Shown piece after piece: positions 1 through 13,394 of a stretch of DNA of 64,000 bases. Position numbers and translations under genes: made by a program. Source of the stretch: Apostichopus japonicus (Eukaryota > Echinodermata > Holothuroidea > Aspidochirotida > Stichopodidae); NCBI RefSeq assembly GCF_037975245.1, contig NC_092568.1, positions 11,743,501 to 11,807,500 on the forward strand, given 5' to 3'. Numbering within the stretch: position 1 is the stretch's first letter; each line of letters opens with the position of its first letter. The notes under the pieces are model-generated. The model did not search any database. It was not told where the DNA came from and saw only the letters and a program-made list of their open reading frames with translations.

Positions 1-164
1 CTTTGAAATCCTGTGCACGTCTGATAATGTAACTCAAGAAATAGCCATGGCCAAACGTGTGTAAAATAATCCTTTATGTTATGTCCAGTCATTGGTTAAA
101 ACTTTGTTACAGAATAACGTACTTATTTTAAATGTATGGAATCTTTTGACGTAAATATACAAAC

Positions 165-3100
165 CTGATTGTCGTAGGTCTATCTCCTCAGCCTGGTATT
201 CGTAACTTCCATCTGTAAAATAAATAAACAATTTGGTAATTGTTGCAAAAGACAGACTGTTACCCCGAGTTGCTCCATAAACATGAAACCAAACGGCGAA
301 TATAAAGACGCATCCGTTAACTTCTCATCGATACATGTAAGAAAATACTCCCAAGTATGATTGTATAAAATTTTCATATAATTCTTATATCTCGATACTC
401 GATAGATACTTCGTAAGGAATTTTAATACTTCGATCGAACGACTTAAGAAAATTAAATCTTCGTGATGTGTCTGTCAATGTTTGTTACAATTATTGTTTT
501 GTGTAATATTGATAATACATTATGACAGGCTATACATGTATCGCCAAATTGAGATGAGTAAATTATTACCATTCGTAGTCGTCTCCAGCAAACTGTGGCT
601 GTAGTAAGTATCATCTATGAACAAGAAAATACAAAATAAATTTATTTGTCTTCAAACGGCCTATGATGGAGAACAAAGGAAACATCGTGAGATATATATA
701 CTTGGCCTTTAGAAAGGCTCTGCCTGCCCCTCCCGGAGAAAGTCATTGCCCCCCCCCCCGAAAATATACAATGAATGACTACATGGATTGTATTAGAAAT
801 TGCTTCTTTTTTTTCGCTTTTTAGATGAATCCTTTAACGGTAATAGAGATACAAACTCTCAAGTATACATTTGCATAATCGATTTATAATTACCTGTGCG
901 GGTCGATTGGCTTGATGACGTCACTACACTGGATGAAACTCCATCTATATATAAGACAAGGATATGGTATAAGAAGGGCACTACTAAAAAGCAAATGAGC
1001 AAAGCAACACAAACAACGTATAATATAGCCTACTGTGATATCCCCTTGACCATGATAGGATATATATCGGTACAAGCGCGAAGGTATCATAAATTATTGA
1101 TCTATATTTATCAATATTAAGAAATTCACGATCCTCAGAGTAACATCATTTTTCGATATTGATTATTATACGAATACTTACTGTAATATATCACTAAATG
1201 ACTGAATCAATATTATTTCTGATTAAAATCACTCACCAGTTGAGATTCGCTGATCCTGATATACTGTAGTTGTGACGTCATCATCTGGAAGTAAATACAA
1301 AAGTTTAGAAGTAATGATTATATTTTGATACCTGCAAGCCTCGGGACACAATCTTTAATACAAAATGTTTGTTACTTCAAGTGGTCTACATTTTTTCATT
1401 TACCGTACTTGATACAGTAGGAACATAACAATATAAAATAATATAGAAACAAGAGTGTGAAAGGTTAAATTGGTTTTCTTGACATTTACATGTTTACTTT
1501 ATTACTTTCGTAAATATTTGTTTACACAAGATAGCTTAGAAATGAAGGTTAATGGTCTTTACTAAACCATACCTGATACAGTTTCCTCCGAGCCACTCTG
1601 AGTTTGACTCTGACATGATGTCCCGTCTGAGGATACAATATGTAAATCAAGTTAATTACAAATCTGCAACTTGTTAAAAAACTTTACTGTCATCCGGTTC
1701 ATGTGTTCTTATTTTTATCCTTTACATGACAACTGTTTGTAGCAGCAATTTAATTCCAAACTATGGAAATATAACAACATAAAGAACAAAGAAAGATAAA
1801 ATAAGTTTAATAAACGAGTTTCGCAGAGAAACTTGATTATTTATCTTTTGAAGTCTTTTAACTTTATGAAGAGCAGATCGTGTTATGTTAAGATTCATTT
1901 CATTCATATTTTATATAAATAAATCCGACTCACCACTAACACTGGTCTGCAAACTGAATTGTTTGTTTGTTGTTGTTTGCTTTCCAGCTAAAATAAGAAG
2001 GGAACAAAATAAAAAAAATTGTAAATTATACTGGGTGGGTGGCGTTCCATAAACTATAACAGTTAACAATGATGAATTGACAAGAGGAAGGTTATATAAG
2101 TATTCACGACATTATCAAAGGTATGGATTTCTTTCTATCGCTGTGCGATCGTATATCAATGCATGTATATCAATGACAGAGGTATATAGCTACTTACCTA
2201 CTACAGTGTTATCAGTGATGTGGCTAAGCTCTTCCTTGCCAATCCCAAAAACTGTGAACGAGGAGAGTAATTTACAACAAATTATGGATTATTTAATAAT
2301 TACAAATGTAGCCGTATCGATATAATACTGAAGCAATGTGCGTTACAACTTCCTCGATTATGTTTTGTACAGTGATGGATAGTAGGGTGGTTGAAAGATG
2401 AGGAAATTTGCTAAACACATTATTAAGTTGATGAGAAGCTAATTATGTCTTATGATTGTTTCAAATAATAAATTAATTAATAATTGGGTAAAATAATAAA
2501 TAATAACAAAATAATGAACAGTAGGTTACTCACCAGAGTAATCACACTGTTGAATGTCCTGTGTATGGGTGATAGTTTGTCCGTCTGTAAACAGAGAATA
2601 TATTACGTAACATCATAATATGACAGACTAATAGGAAAACAAAGGTATTATTAATGTACCAGAATACTTAATATATAATATCAATTGTAATTTGATATTC
2701 ATGGTTCCTTATCATTATTATTATTATTATTATTATTAAATATTTGAAACCTTCGGATTGAGTTGTTATCTTATTCGCCTTCAGTTGGTATGAAGACACT
2801 CCATCTGTCAGAGAAAGGAAAGAGGAATCCATTAATATCGCTGAAACAATAAACTCACAGAAAAAGTCACAGTGTCGATGACTTTAAGGCTATGTGACTA
2901 CTTGTTGTAAGTAGTCAAGGAGCCGTAATAGCTCCATGAAGTAATCCTTCCCACACCACTGTTTATCTCCATCTATAACTCCAGATGATACAGTATATAT
3001 TGAGCATAAGTTACGCCCACAACCCCCCACCCCACCCGCCAAATGAACATCCGAAGAGAAACACCTTGGCAATGACATGTGACACAATATAGCGACACTT

Positions 3101-6100
3101 ACCAGTCCAATAGTACATGTATTTGGTGGCTGTCTTGGTACCGGTCGGATCTGAAAGAAATATGAAAAAGCATTTTGAAGTAATAATTTCAAAAGTACGT
3201 GTTAGAATTTAAAATAAAAAGCAATCAAAACTATCTATTTTTCTCACCTGTTAGAGTTTCCTCGGTGTTTTGGATCTGATCAGGGCCTGCAAAGATTGTC
3301 AAATAATTTTATATTAGAAAACAGTCAAGAAGACTTTTATTACATAAATCTCAGATTTATTACCTTGAGTTGAAATTATAGAAAGAAATGAAAGATTAAT
3401 ATTCAATTTTTCACATCAATTTAGTTTTAACTTTTCTTGCGCACAAAACGTAATTCATTTTCACTCAATACTCACCAGTTGAACTTTTGAAGGTATACTG
3501 GTAGTAAGTCAGGGTGTAACCTGAAAAAAAGGAAAAAGTGACTTTTCTCGTCAAAATGTTTTACCTACTGAAAAATATTAAATACGGGACTGCATAGACT
3601 TCCACAGGTGACCCCACCCCCCCCCCCCCACCACCACACAGTCTTGAAAAAGAAGATACACCTAAATGCTTCAATATAGTATAACCATATATTATAGCCT
3701 ACCGACTACAGTGAGTGTTACTTTACCTTCACATCTCGTTGTAGTGGTCTGTTGATTGTGTTGGCCCTGAATATCTGCAGCGTGAATAAAATTGGGGAAG
3801 ATTTTATAAAATAAACTGAAACATTTATGACATCGATAGTTTGTTTTCTTCCCTTTCTCTTAGGTTTTACTTATTGGCGATGTACTGTGCACCAACTTCC
3901 ATATCGTTTATGGTATTAAAAAGTCACGAAAGTGATGAAATACTGAATGGGAACAAAATATATCTTACCAGACCAGGTAGAGGTAGTATCATCTTGTTGA
4001 TGAAACTCGAAGGCAGCAGGGGTCGTGTACTGCTCGACTACAAAATAAAATATATAATCAAGTTATGGTCTGACGAAAAATATTAAATTGTAAATGGATT
4101 TTTATTCCATATCTTTAGTATACTAATCACAAAAGAATTTCACATGAAATTCAAACAGTCCAAATTATTTAAGTCTGTAGAGATATTTTAGTCTGTAGAG
4201 ATATGTTAGTCTGAGAGATAATACAGTGAATCGAGGCAATGACTCGACTGACCATGACTTGCCGATTTTATGATGGAATGACTCGTGATACAGATCACGA
4301 ATGTAAGTAACCATAATACAGATCACGAATGTAAGTAACCATATTGAGAACACGAATGTAAGTAACCATATTCAGATCACGAATGTAAGTAACCATATAC
4401 AGATCACGAATGTAAGTAACCACATACAGATCACGAATGTAAGTAGCCATATTCAGATCACGAATGTAAGTAACCATATTCAGAACACGAATGTAAGTAA
4501 CCATATACAAAACAAGAATGTAAGTAACCATATTCAGAACACGAATGTAAGTAACCATATACAGATCACGAATGTAAATAACCATATACAGATCACGAAT
4601 GTAAGTAACCATATTTCGATCACGAATGTAAGTAACCATATTCAGATCACGAACGGTAAGTAACAATATCAGATTGCGAGGTCTGCATTCTGATATTTTC
4701 TATTCGGCAGTGAAGTGAATAAAAGGGGGAATGGGTGGATGTCATGAAGAGTGGATGAGGTGAGAGGGACGGTAACGAGAAGAGAGAGACTGTGTGTGTG
4801 TGTATGTGTGTTCTGATACTACAGGCATTGAGTAAAGATAACAACAAGGAAACCTTTCTTTAAAAAAAAACTCACCTCGAGGTAAATTATTGATCCCAAA
4901 GTAACCGCTTGCAATCAGTAACATTCTCTCAGGATCTAAAGGAAAGATTAAGTACAAAATATAAAATATCGAATGATAAAATGTATGCTCAATAGTGTTT
5001 AATGAGTTTTACGTACAATCTCGTTTTTTTTCAATATTTTGGGTATACTGTACTACGTATAAAGTTCGACTTACCGTTCTTGTGATCGAGAGGAACACAT
5101 GAAGGAAGGCCTTGAATGAGGCGTTCTGCTGCAGTAAAGAAAGAAAAGAACAAACTGATATAAGCAACAATTAACAACTATTTCAAACCGTCATGATAAA
5201 ACCAATTAATTAAATGGTTTTGTGTTCATTTAAATAAAGTATATTGTTCGCATGTTTCTTTCAATACAAGAAGTCATAGTAACTCACCTTCAAATTTTGC
5301 CAGCATAAAATCAGGATAAAGTTTTAGCTGATCTTGCATCGTAAGATCAAGATAGCCTGAATGGGAGTAAAAAGCAAATTAACAACATTATAGTTTAATG
5401 TAAAGTTTGAATTTAATATGTATGTGATCTTGTTTTATGAATGGTCAGCGAACAATTTCTTTATATAAATGAGTCACTTCACTATGTGCTTTAACGTGAA
5501 AATTAGTATTCATTACGTAAAGGAAGAGATGATTACGCTTACTGTTAAAAGGATCTTCACGCATGCGCAGGGTTTGCTCTAAAAAAAAGAAAAGAGAGTA
5601 TGCATATATAAGTGAAAGTGACATCATCTGAGCATTAATGTTATTAAGTGACATACACACGCATACACACAATAAAGAAAGCAAGCACAGACGAAATTAA
5701 AAACATCCATGGAAACTTAAAATTATTTATTAAGTTCTTGCCCGATCAACCGTGAAAGGACGATGAATGGTTCAGATCTTTGTAATTAGAGGGCGGTAGC
5801 AAAATGAACAGCCGTCGGTCATGGAATTGTATCTGAATGCTGAGTTATTGTAAAGTACTGTAGAAACTAGAAAAATAAACTTGGAGAAATACCTGATGGA
5901 AAGCAAAGAAGCGAAGAAACATTTTCTTCGGTGACGGGAAGTTCCCGAGTGAAGGGTTTCCGTTTTAGATCTATGTAGATGAAAACAGTAATAAGAACGA
6001 TGTTTAAACTACATAGCTTCACTTAGAATCGGAATGCAAGACTATCACGTCGCCATGTACCTTGGAGGGGTGGGATGGGGTGAAGGGGCATTATGAGAGT

Positions 6101-7476
6101 GACATGGTCGTCTCATCGTTACCTTACTCACCGTGGAAGGAAAAGCAAACCACAGAATCATACCAGGAGAATGATTAACTATATACACATACCTCGTTTC
6201 TGAAAGTTTTCCTCTCCTTACCCTGTAAGCTACCATAGGATCCCCCCTCCCCCCATCCGTCCCTTCCAATCCAAATTATTATTGAAGTCACTGGTCAATA
6301 TATTATATGCTATTCCTCTATTTAATGGATCTATTAATAATCACGTGATATAAATGCTCGCCCATAATTGGATGACGTAATTTGACTTTGACCTACACCT
6401 TACCTTGAAACGGAGGACGGTACTCGTAACATCCTTCTGGGAGGATGTATTGAGCTGAGGATAAACGAAAATATATCTGACTAACTAAGAAGATGAATTC
6501 AGTTTCTTTTAATGACTTGCCTTATATTGTGGTTAGTATATGGAATCAGAAACATTGTATGCAGAGATCTGATATAAGTCTTGTTAGGCGTCACTATGGA
6601 CGGGTGTGTGCTGGGCTAGCTTTATATAAGGGTTTTTATATTAAAAATTTTTTTTGACTGAGATCAGTAATTCATGTTACCAAGAAATATTGGACTCCTC
6701 AAGGGTAAGGAAGGGTCAGGGTGGGGTGGGGAGATGGAAAACTTTAAATGGAAGGGAGAGAGAAAGAGACCCAACCTACCTCCACGTTGAATGAACTGAA
6801 TATAGGGAACTTTTACGAACGCTTTATAGAGCATTGAAAATGCAAATTGTGATCGTTGAACAATTTCTCTCAGTTATCTGCCTTCCCAATATTGACAATC
6901 GATGTTACATTCACCTACTATAAAACACGTAGTTAATGAAATGCCTCACGCACAGTAACGGTGGCCTGGCCATCCAGGTCCCCACAGCACCTCACCCTTA
7001 CCCTTACCCCCTACACACCGTACCAAATTATGTGTTGAGATTGGCCTATTAAGTGATGTCATGTTTTAGAAGCAAACATAATATTTGACAATCCCGTTAT
7101 ATAGGTATACGCTTTATTCGGACTTACAGTTACCGTAAGAAAAAGGTAACAATAAAATCGTGCACAAACTTAATATTACTGGCGTATGGAATATCATGTA
7201 GGAATTATATACATGTAGGAATGATATTTAACTAGTGAGATGATGTCTAAATTGAACTAATTGTCCTATAAAGTTAGTATCATTTCGCAATACGAGAAAT
7301 TCCAAATAACTCGAGGACATCATATAGCGTTCCACATAAACTGACGACTGAAAATGGAAAAATTAACATATATTTCTTGGTCTTAACTTACCTCGACTAT
7401 AGGCCAGGAATTTGGTGAACTTCCTAGCCATGTAAGAGGAAGCATAGTAGCTTGCCAGTGAGAATGTAAAGAACAT
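165..7476 (-). CDS. Gene 1: phase-1 microexon gene, 3'-truncated by window edge
   Basis: Unrecognised protein family. Exons in transcript order: 7392-7476, 6404-6454, 5893-5970, 5543-5578, 5288-5356, 5075-5128, 4876-4935, 3969-4037, 3727-3774, 3476-3520, 3248-3286, 3103-3150, 2751-2804, 2534-2584, 2198-2251, 1934-1987, 1573-1626, 1237-1284, 894-944, 570-614, 165-212. Each is bounded by AG and GT, internal lengths are multiples of three, all introns are phase 1 and the joined frame has no stop. The start ATG has an in-frame TGA 12 nt upstream. The product begins MFFTFSLASYYASSYMA, moderately hydrophobic but not a clear signal peptide. Exons 2-7 include LPEGCYEYRPPFQ, YLDLTMQDQLKLYPDF and GLPSCVPLDHKN. 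Exons 8-21 are short modules such as DGVSSYQLKANKITTQSEG and DGTSCQSQTQSGSEETVSG. The last two exons found in the other copies would lie left of position 1. Private changes: AYSR (others AYGR), LLIAS (others LLIPS), REDPFN (others REDLFN). Exon structure is seen directly; expression and function are unknown. Confidence 0.78.
4286..4660. repeat. 27-bp minisatellite in intron 7 of gene 1 (about 14 copies)
   Basis: Tandem units of the form CACGAATGTAAGTAACCATA followed by about 7 nt (TTCAGAA or variants). Units alternate between ACAGATCACG and TTCAGAACACG variants. Because 27 is divisible by three and the unit lacks stops in some frames, it creates spurious long ORFs on both strands. It lies between exons 8 and 7. 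Confidence 0.95.
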
Positions 7477-7548
7477 CTTGAGAAATCACACAATAGACTT
7501 ATCTTCAACGAAGAGCAATTGCAATATAAACATTACATTACATATGTA

Positions 7549-7596
7549 CCTTATAATGTTTATCGTCGTTGTCCATGTCATTTCTGTGTGACGTCA
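7549..7596 (-). promoter_or_regulatory. Putative core promoter of gene 1 (CRE palindrome plus TATA-like box)
   Basis: TATAAGG on the minus strand (7549-7555) lies 73 nt upstream of the ATG, with a perfect TGACGTCA palindrome (7589-7596) about 34 nt further up. A second TGACGTCA is at 7824-7831. TGACGTCA is the consensus for CREB/ATF-type bZIP factors (established); use here is inferred. The arrangement is kept in all four copies at nearly identical distances. Confidence 0.45.
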
Positions 7597-8471
7597 CATG
7601 TACAGTAACGCTCGCGCAATGATCACTCAGTGCGTTTCAACAAGTTACGCTCCGAGATCTGTTGTGTCCTTCGAAACATATATACTATACAGAGACCTGT
7701 TATAGCACATCGGTTACCGAATGCGCGCACGTACACGCGCAAGTTGTTCCCATCGCAGTGTTGGTACGGACGCACTGCAATAAATCATACAGTAAAAAAA
7801 CGTGTGTAGGCTCGTATGTGTACTGACGTCACTGTGTATGGTATTGGAGTTAAGGATCTAGCGTATCTTTGACACTATACCGTTGTAGGCTATGCAAAAG
7901 GCGACCTATACATGTCCTACGCTTTCGCAATGATCACGCAGTGTCCTTTGCGAGTTTTCATTTCACTATCTGTTCCCGGTTCAAAATTTACCACAGGAAC
8001 CAAATTCTTTTGAGCTATTCAGAATTGCTGCTTTGTAGAGTTGTTGCGCGAAGTTTTCCGAAGATTCGAATATTTTACGAATTGAGAAACATATGTATGA
8101 CACAGCACTATGAGCATACATAGGCGGATAAAGGACGTGATGTGGGCCTAAAGAAGCCAACTTCCTAATAGAGGATACGGAGGACCCACTCACCCTCCTC
8201 TCCCCTCCCCCACCACTTTTCACTCCACTCTCCCCTATACCTCCCCTCAAAAAAAAATATTCGACGTGAAATGGTGCATTCTGAGGCATTTATTAATTAA
8301 GTCTATAATTAGTTTTGTCTTAGTTTATTTATTTTTCAAGCAGAAAACGATCAATAGGTAAATTTCTTGCACACCAACTACCGATGATGACCTGGCATCG
8401 CAGAAATGATATTATTAAGGCCTAAGATGTATTATCTTAGATGGTAGAATTGTAATAAATTCATATCTTAC

Positions 8472-8666
8472 CTCATTGTACATATACCCATTCAGTATCA
8501 GTTCCTTCCGGAATAACCGAGACACCATCATTCCACCCGACATCCTTGGGTGGATCATTACCCGGAAGAGATGTTTCACACAAATTTCAGGATTTTTCAC
8601 AAGAAACCGCAACATTTTCCGGGTTTCCGTCGATCTGACCCGACGTAAACTCATATATGGGGAGTG
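8472..8666 (-). other. Possible 195-nt exon or exon relic in flank A
   Basis: Bounded on the minus strand by GGTTAG and a good donor (GTAAGA). Open in phase 0 for 65 codons, including MLRFLVKNPEICVKHLFRV, but stopped in phase 1, the phase of the gene family. It lies just downstream of the exon-5 relic. The phase-1 reading after its stop contains VIPEGTDTEWVYVQ, which weakly resembles YILPEGCYEYRPPFQ of exon 2. May be a decayed exon of the same lost gene, or chance. Confidence 0.3.
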
Positions 8667-8689
8667 CTAACCACTCCCCATCCCTCCAC

Positions 8690-8756
8690 CATAGGTTTGC
8701 CAGCCCAAAGTCAGGATAGAGTTTTAGCTGGTCTTGAAGCGTGAGATCAAGATAAA
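8690..8756 (-). pseudogene. Exon-5-like relic upstream of gene 1
   Basis: The minus strand reads VYLDLTLQDQLKLYPDF in the same phase as exon 5 of the genes (GYLDLTMQDQLKLYPDF). The acceptor is strong: a pyrimidine-rich tract ending CATACTCAG. The normal donor is gone; the only nearby GT gives 67 nt, which breaks frame. Flanking sequence toward 8930 also resembles intron 4 of the genes, so a genomic piece and not a cDNA was copied. Best read as the remnant of another family member. Confidence 0.8.
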
Positions 8757-10970
8757 CTGAGTATGGGAAAAGAGAACTATATATGTTTTCTTGGTTTGTA
8801 ACGAACGTAAAAAGTTTGGATATTCAGTATCCATCAAGATAGCATCTAATTAGGAACAGAGAAGGTAATTAATAATATTATTGTTTACATTAAAGTTTGA
8901 CTTATATAATATGTCATCTCTTTATTTATGTGCTGTTATTTAGTGCTGCTGCCAGATAATGGTACCGCTTGGAACCACATCGTGACCGAGTTTGCGTCCC
9001 TTTACCAAACAAACGTCATACAAAAACATAACTGGATCTATCCACTAACAAGTAACGATTTGTCAACGGATTGAATATATAGTCTTCTATTTTTCTCATT
9101 TGGAACCCATAAAAGGGGTCTTCTTATTTAATCGTATATATTTTACTGCAAATGATAATAATGGATGCAAATGCGCCTCACATGCGCCTCACATACGTAC
9201 CTCAAGTAGGAGGATATTAATGTCATGTCTTTTATGTCTTTTCGTCGTTATAGAGTAATTAATTGAATGCTAGAAACGTGTAACCGAAAGCTGGTTAAAA
9301 CGCTAAAAGTTCACTATTAATTCTGGACTGCTCACATAGCGTAAACATCTTGTCGTACAGGTTTCAGTAATATGAAAGCAAACTGCACCACTTGAATGGC
9401 ATTAATCTCTCTCTATTGTTATAAACTTGTTTTGAATAAGGAAGATGTGGTTCGTCAATGAGTATCGATAAAGTTCATTAGTGTGTAACGTGTTGGACAT
9501 AACGGGGACTACTTGGTATTCCATTAATGGCAGTTTTCTTCATCTGTTCATTGTTCATCAGAATGTAGTCCATTGACTTGTGAAACAATTAGAATAAAGA
9601 ACAGGGAATCGGGTAACATTCTTCCGAGATCAAACTAGTTTTATCCTGAGACGTGTACAACGAACAGATAGACCGAAGAGTTGAAGACATCCCCGAAGAT
9701 CATGTGTAGTATATGTTCCCTTCCGAGGGGAATGGTTATACAAACCTGACGATGATCACACAGTCACAGTCTCGATGCAAGGGGACTGGGGTTGAGAGCA
9801 GATCAGACGTTCGGTAGTTTGGTTTTCTTGCCCAGGTTCTTTCCTGGGTGACTTTTCTTAAAAAAGCATCCCCGGTAATCAATCACGGGAGAATGATCGG
9901 CAACTACATTTTGTTGTAACTCGATAACTCACTTAAATAATTAAATAATAAATAAGGTAGAATTTTAGTCTTGATATGTTATAATACAAAGAAAACAGAC
10001 AACTTTGAGTCCAATAATGTTTCTGTAGCTATTCCATTATTTTTCAAGATATGTATCGTTAAATATACTTAATTTCTTGAATATTCGTTTAGGCTAACTT
10101 GATGGTGACGTCGGCTCCTCACTGCAGTTCTTATAGTTAATGTTAATCCGTTGTTTTTTAGGTCAACCAGAATATGTTCGTTAAACTTCATATAAGCAAC
10201 AGAGTACCCTTGGATGGCATTCGACAACATTTGTCCTTAACAAATTAGTAATACATTATAAACATGTCATTTGAAACCATATCATCTTAATTTCTCCCAT
10301 TGAGTTGTGTAGTGCAACCGACGGAGGAACTAGTCTGATGGGCTGTGTAATTAACTAATTAAATGGTCCAGTCACTTTAACTAAACTCAACTGTTTAAAG
10401 GGTCATTCAAAAGAACAAACAAAAAAGTAAGTAAATGTGCTATACAACCCTAGCTAGACCGAGAGCAGTGGTTTTTAACGTTCCACGGCATATCAAAGTT
10501 AATTTTGTTGCTGAAGTTATCAAAACACAATACGGGGTATTTGTTTTGTGTGAATCTCAAACAAAGTTCTTCAGAATCACTCAGTTTCCGAAACTACCTA
10601 CTATCCGGTATGAGAATTTGCTACAACACTGTTGCTTATAATGGGACCATATTGAAACTGGTATACTTTGATTTTCTTGCAAAAGTGATATAGATTGAAT
10701 TCTATATATATTAAATATTTGGTCTCATGGCCTTGCCGGCTTGTATGTCTCTAGTATTGCAACGAATATAATGCTTGTTTTGGTGTAGGTTGTGTAAATC
10801 TTTACCAACACATTTATGTCAAACAATGAGTTTAATTAAGTTTCTGCAAACCCCTGTGAACCGCATGACTGTTTGAATGTTTTGCTTGGCTTACCAAAAA
10901 TAACCCATTGCAATAAAATACATTCCACCTTCAGAGTGACAAGAAAAAAAAACGGCTTTTAAGGAATTCG

Positions 10971-11545
10971 ATGGCGCTAGTTTGAAACAGGGTGTTTTTT
11001 AATATAAAATAATTATATGGCGCTTAAAGGCATCCGTAGATTCACTTTTAGGAGAATAGCGCCTCATCGGGCCACGTATTCAGTGGACGGTGGCTGCAAG
11101 CATGCCGGTCGCAGAGATGTCACCACCTCTGGCCAAAGGCAAGGATTCACGCACGCCACCTAGTACGCTTCTGGTCGATTTGACCGACCTTCTGCGCATC
11201 CTCCCGGGTTCTTTTGCGACAACAAGGGAGACATGGTACGGGATCCTAGGCCACAAAAAAGCACCATGCCACAGCCTGAGGTATTATCGCCAGAGGCCTG
11301 TCTTGAACCCTAGCCACGATTTACACGACCGACGAGGAATGAGTCTTTCGTCACCCTCTTAACAGCATCGGCCACCACATCAGCTAGTAATTTATATGGT
11401 TGAATTAATATATCAAGACTTCAGCGTCGACTACTGAAATAGAAAAAGAAATTTTTAACGTGTATAACCAACCATCGATGGAGCCGAACTCAGTTCATCA
11501 GGTTACCAGTCCACTGCTCTACCCACTGAACCATTTGACGAGTCA
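10971..11545 (-). mobile_element. Composite tRNA-derived SINE in flank A (minus orientation)
   Basis: Read on the minus strand, a tRNA-like head (about 11545-11470) has box A-like GGTTCAGTGGGTAGAGCA, an anticodon-loop-like ACTGGTAAC and box B-like GAGTTCGGCTCC. After a T-rich linker a second head (from 11385) begins GCTGATGTGGTGGCCGATG, matching tRNA-Ser box A, with box B-like GGGTTCAAGAC. A GC-rich body and an AT-rich tail follow. An ORF of about 90 codons inside it is incidental. Confidence 0.7.
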
Positions 11546-13394
11546 ACTTTCAACGAGCTTAAATTGGTGTTGTTGGTTGGATACAATCTATTGGTAACAG
11601 TGAACGACACTGCCTTCAACGAAATCTCTATTCATCCTGTTTAACTCTCATAAGAACAACGGATCTGAATATCTTTATTAACAAGAAGCTCACGCTCCAG
11701 TGTTTTTGTTTACATTGCAGCATGAATGTCGCTTCCTTTCAAGACTTAAATGTACAATAGGCTTATGCCCGATATACCGATGACTTCGAAGCAAGCAGTA
11801 AAAGAAAAACGGATTCCGTGAAATCTTCTTATTCACAAAAGGTTGCTTAAGATTATGCTCGCAAGATAGTTCTTGCTGTAAGTTGTCTCCCTTTACAACT
11901 ATATTTTATGCAGACGATCATGAACTTGGATTAAGCCTGAAATTTCAACAAACAATACCTATTCACATTTCAAGACCTTCTTGAATGAGGAAGGGACAAT
12001 ACTTATTAAGTCAAACACGTTAACTACATGTGACTAATCTTATTTAGGGATCTGAATGTCTGGAAATAGCACAGTAATTCGAGTTTATGCAAGTAGATTT
12101 GGGAAACACGGGGATCGGGAATTCGTCACTTACAAGACTTTGTTTAGTCCGCAAGTGACTAGATGTGTTTATTAATCCTCTGAAACTGCGGTATTTGCGT
12201 GTATAGCACCCCCCTCCCCCCCCGCCACATACGAAGTGTTTATTTAGTTTAATACAAAATATTAGAACCATCTTTATAAATATCACATTTTGATCTATTA
12301 TCAGCCAATGTTGTTTACAATTGTTGCATTTTGAAAGACTGAATGGTAATGAGGAAGGGACGGTGACGAGGACGGGGTTTGGATGTTTTAATAGCTCTTA
12401 TATGTGCAATACAAGTCAACACTCTGACATGGTCGACTCTATCAGCAGCTAAAATCTCTATAAAGCATAAGTTATAGGAGGCAATAGCATCCCTTTCAAG
12501 GTCGTAGCTACTCACCCTTCACCGCCGCCCCTCCTTCTCATTTCATTTGCCGATACGTTATACTGAAGCATGAAAATTGTATCTAAGATCAGATCTCTAT
12601 AACAAAGAAATAAACGAACGGAATGAAAATTAAGTTTCCTCCTCCTATTGTTTTGAAAAGAGGTATTTGCGTCACCTCTCATAGAATGTGGGTTTGAAAT
12701 AATTGACATCATTCATCCAGAACTCTGCTATAATTTATTATGTGTCTTTCATCCAGAACTCTGTTTTACTGTGTTTAACAAAAGATGTTGTATCATTGAA
12801 AAAGGCGTAACATGACAAAAATCAGGTTTAAGCATGAAAGGTATAAACGTAGCTCGGTAAATTGGGTAACCTTATGTACGCAACCATGGAATCGTCTTGT
12901 AATAGGATCTGATATTGCCATTAAGTAACAAGCAAATGTGTCACGCTCAATTCATACGGTTTGAGGCAAATATATCTTATCATCAAAAACATGCAAAATT
13001 GGGTGGGACCATTATATTTAATTAGACTATGGGCCAACGGAAATCCCCCTACCCCCCTAACTAACTTTAACTTCATCATCTGACCCAAATGTATTCATGC
13101 AACAAATTTAATCTTGAAAAAAAGAACATCATATTACAAGGTATTGTATGTGTTGTAACTGTCAAAAGGACGGAAAACCAATGAGAACATGTGAACCATA
13201 TAGAAACATTCTTTGTATTCCGTTTCAAGTCATGGAGGATTAGATATTACGTTGATCCCAAGAACTAACCGCCATGACATGGAAGGAAGCTAAAAGAGAA
13301 AATGCTAAGCGAGGACCCCACCCCCAAAGAAATAAAAAGCAAATCCCTTAGGGATTTTCACCCCACCATGTTTTTCGGTTTGCTAGGATGAGCT

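Noticed and set aside
10435-10870. Possible hAT-type element beginning CAGTGGTTTTTAAC
   Set aside because: The other end does not give a convincing inverted repeat and no target duplication is seen.
11090-11362. 90-codon ORF in flank A, and 91-codon ORF at 25955-26230
   Set aside because: They lie on opposite strands of the same SINE-like repeat; coding is incidental to its GC-rich body.
11470-11545. Functional tRNA-Thr gene
   Set aside because: Box A and box B are recognisable but the anticodon and acceptor stems do not pair well, and it sits at the head of a SINE.
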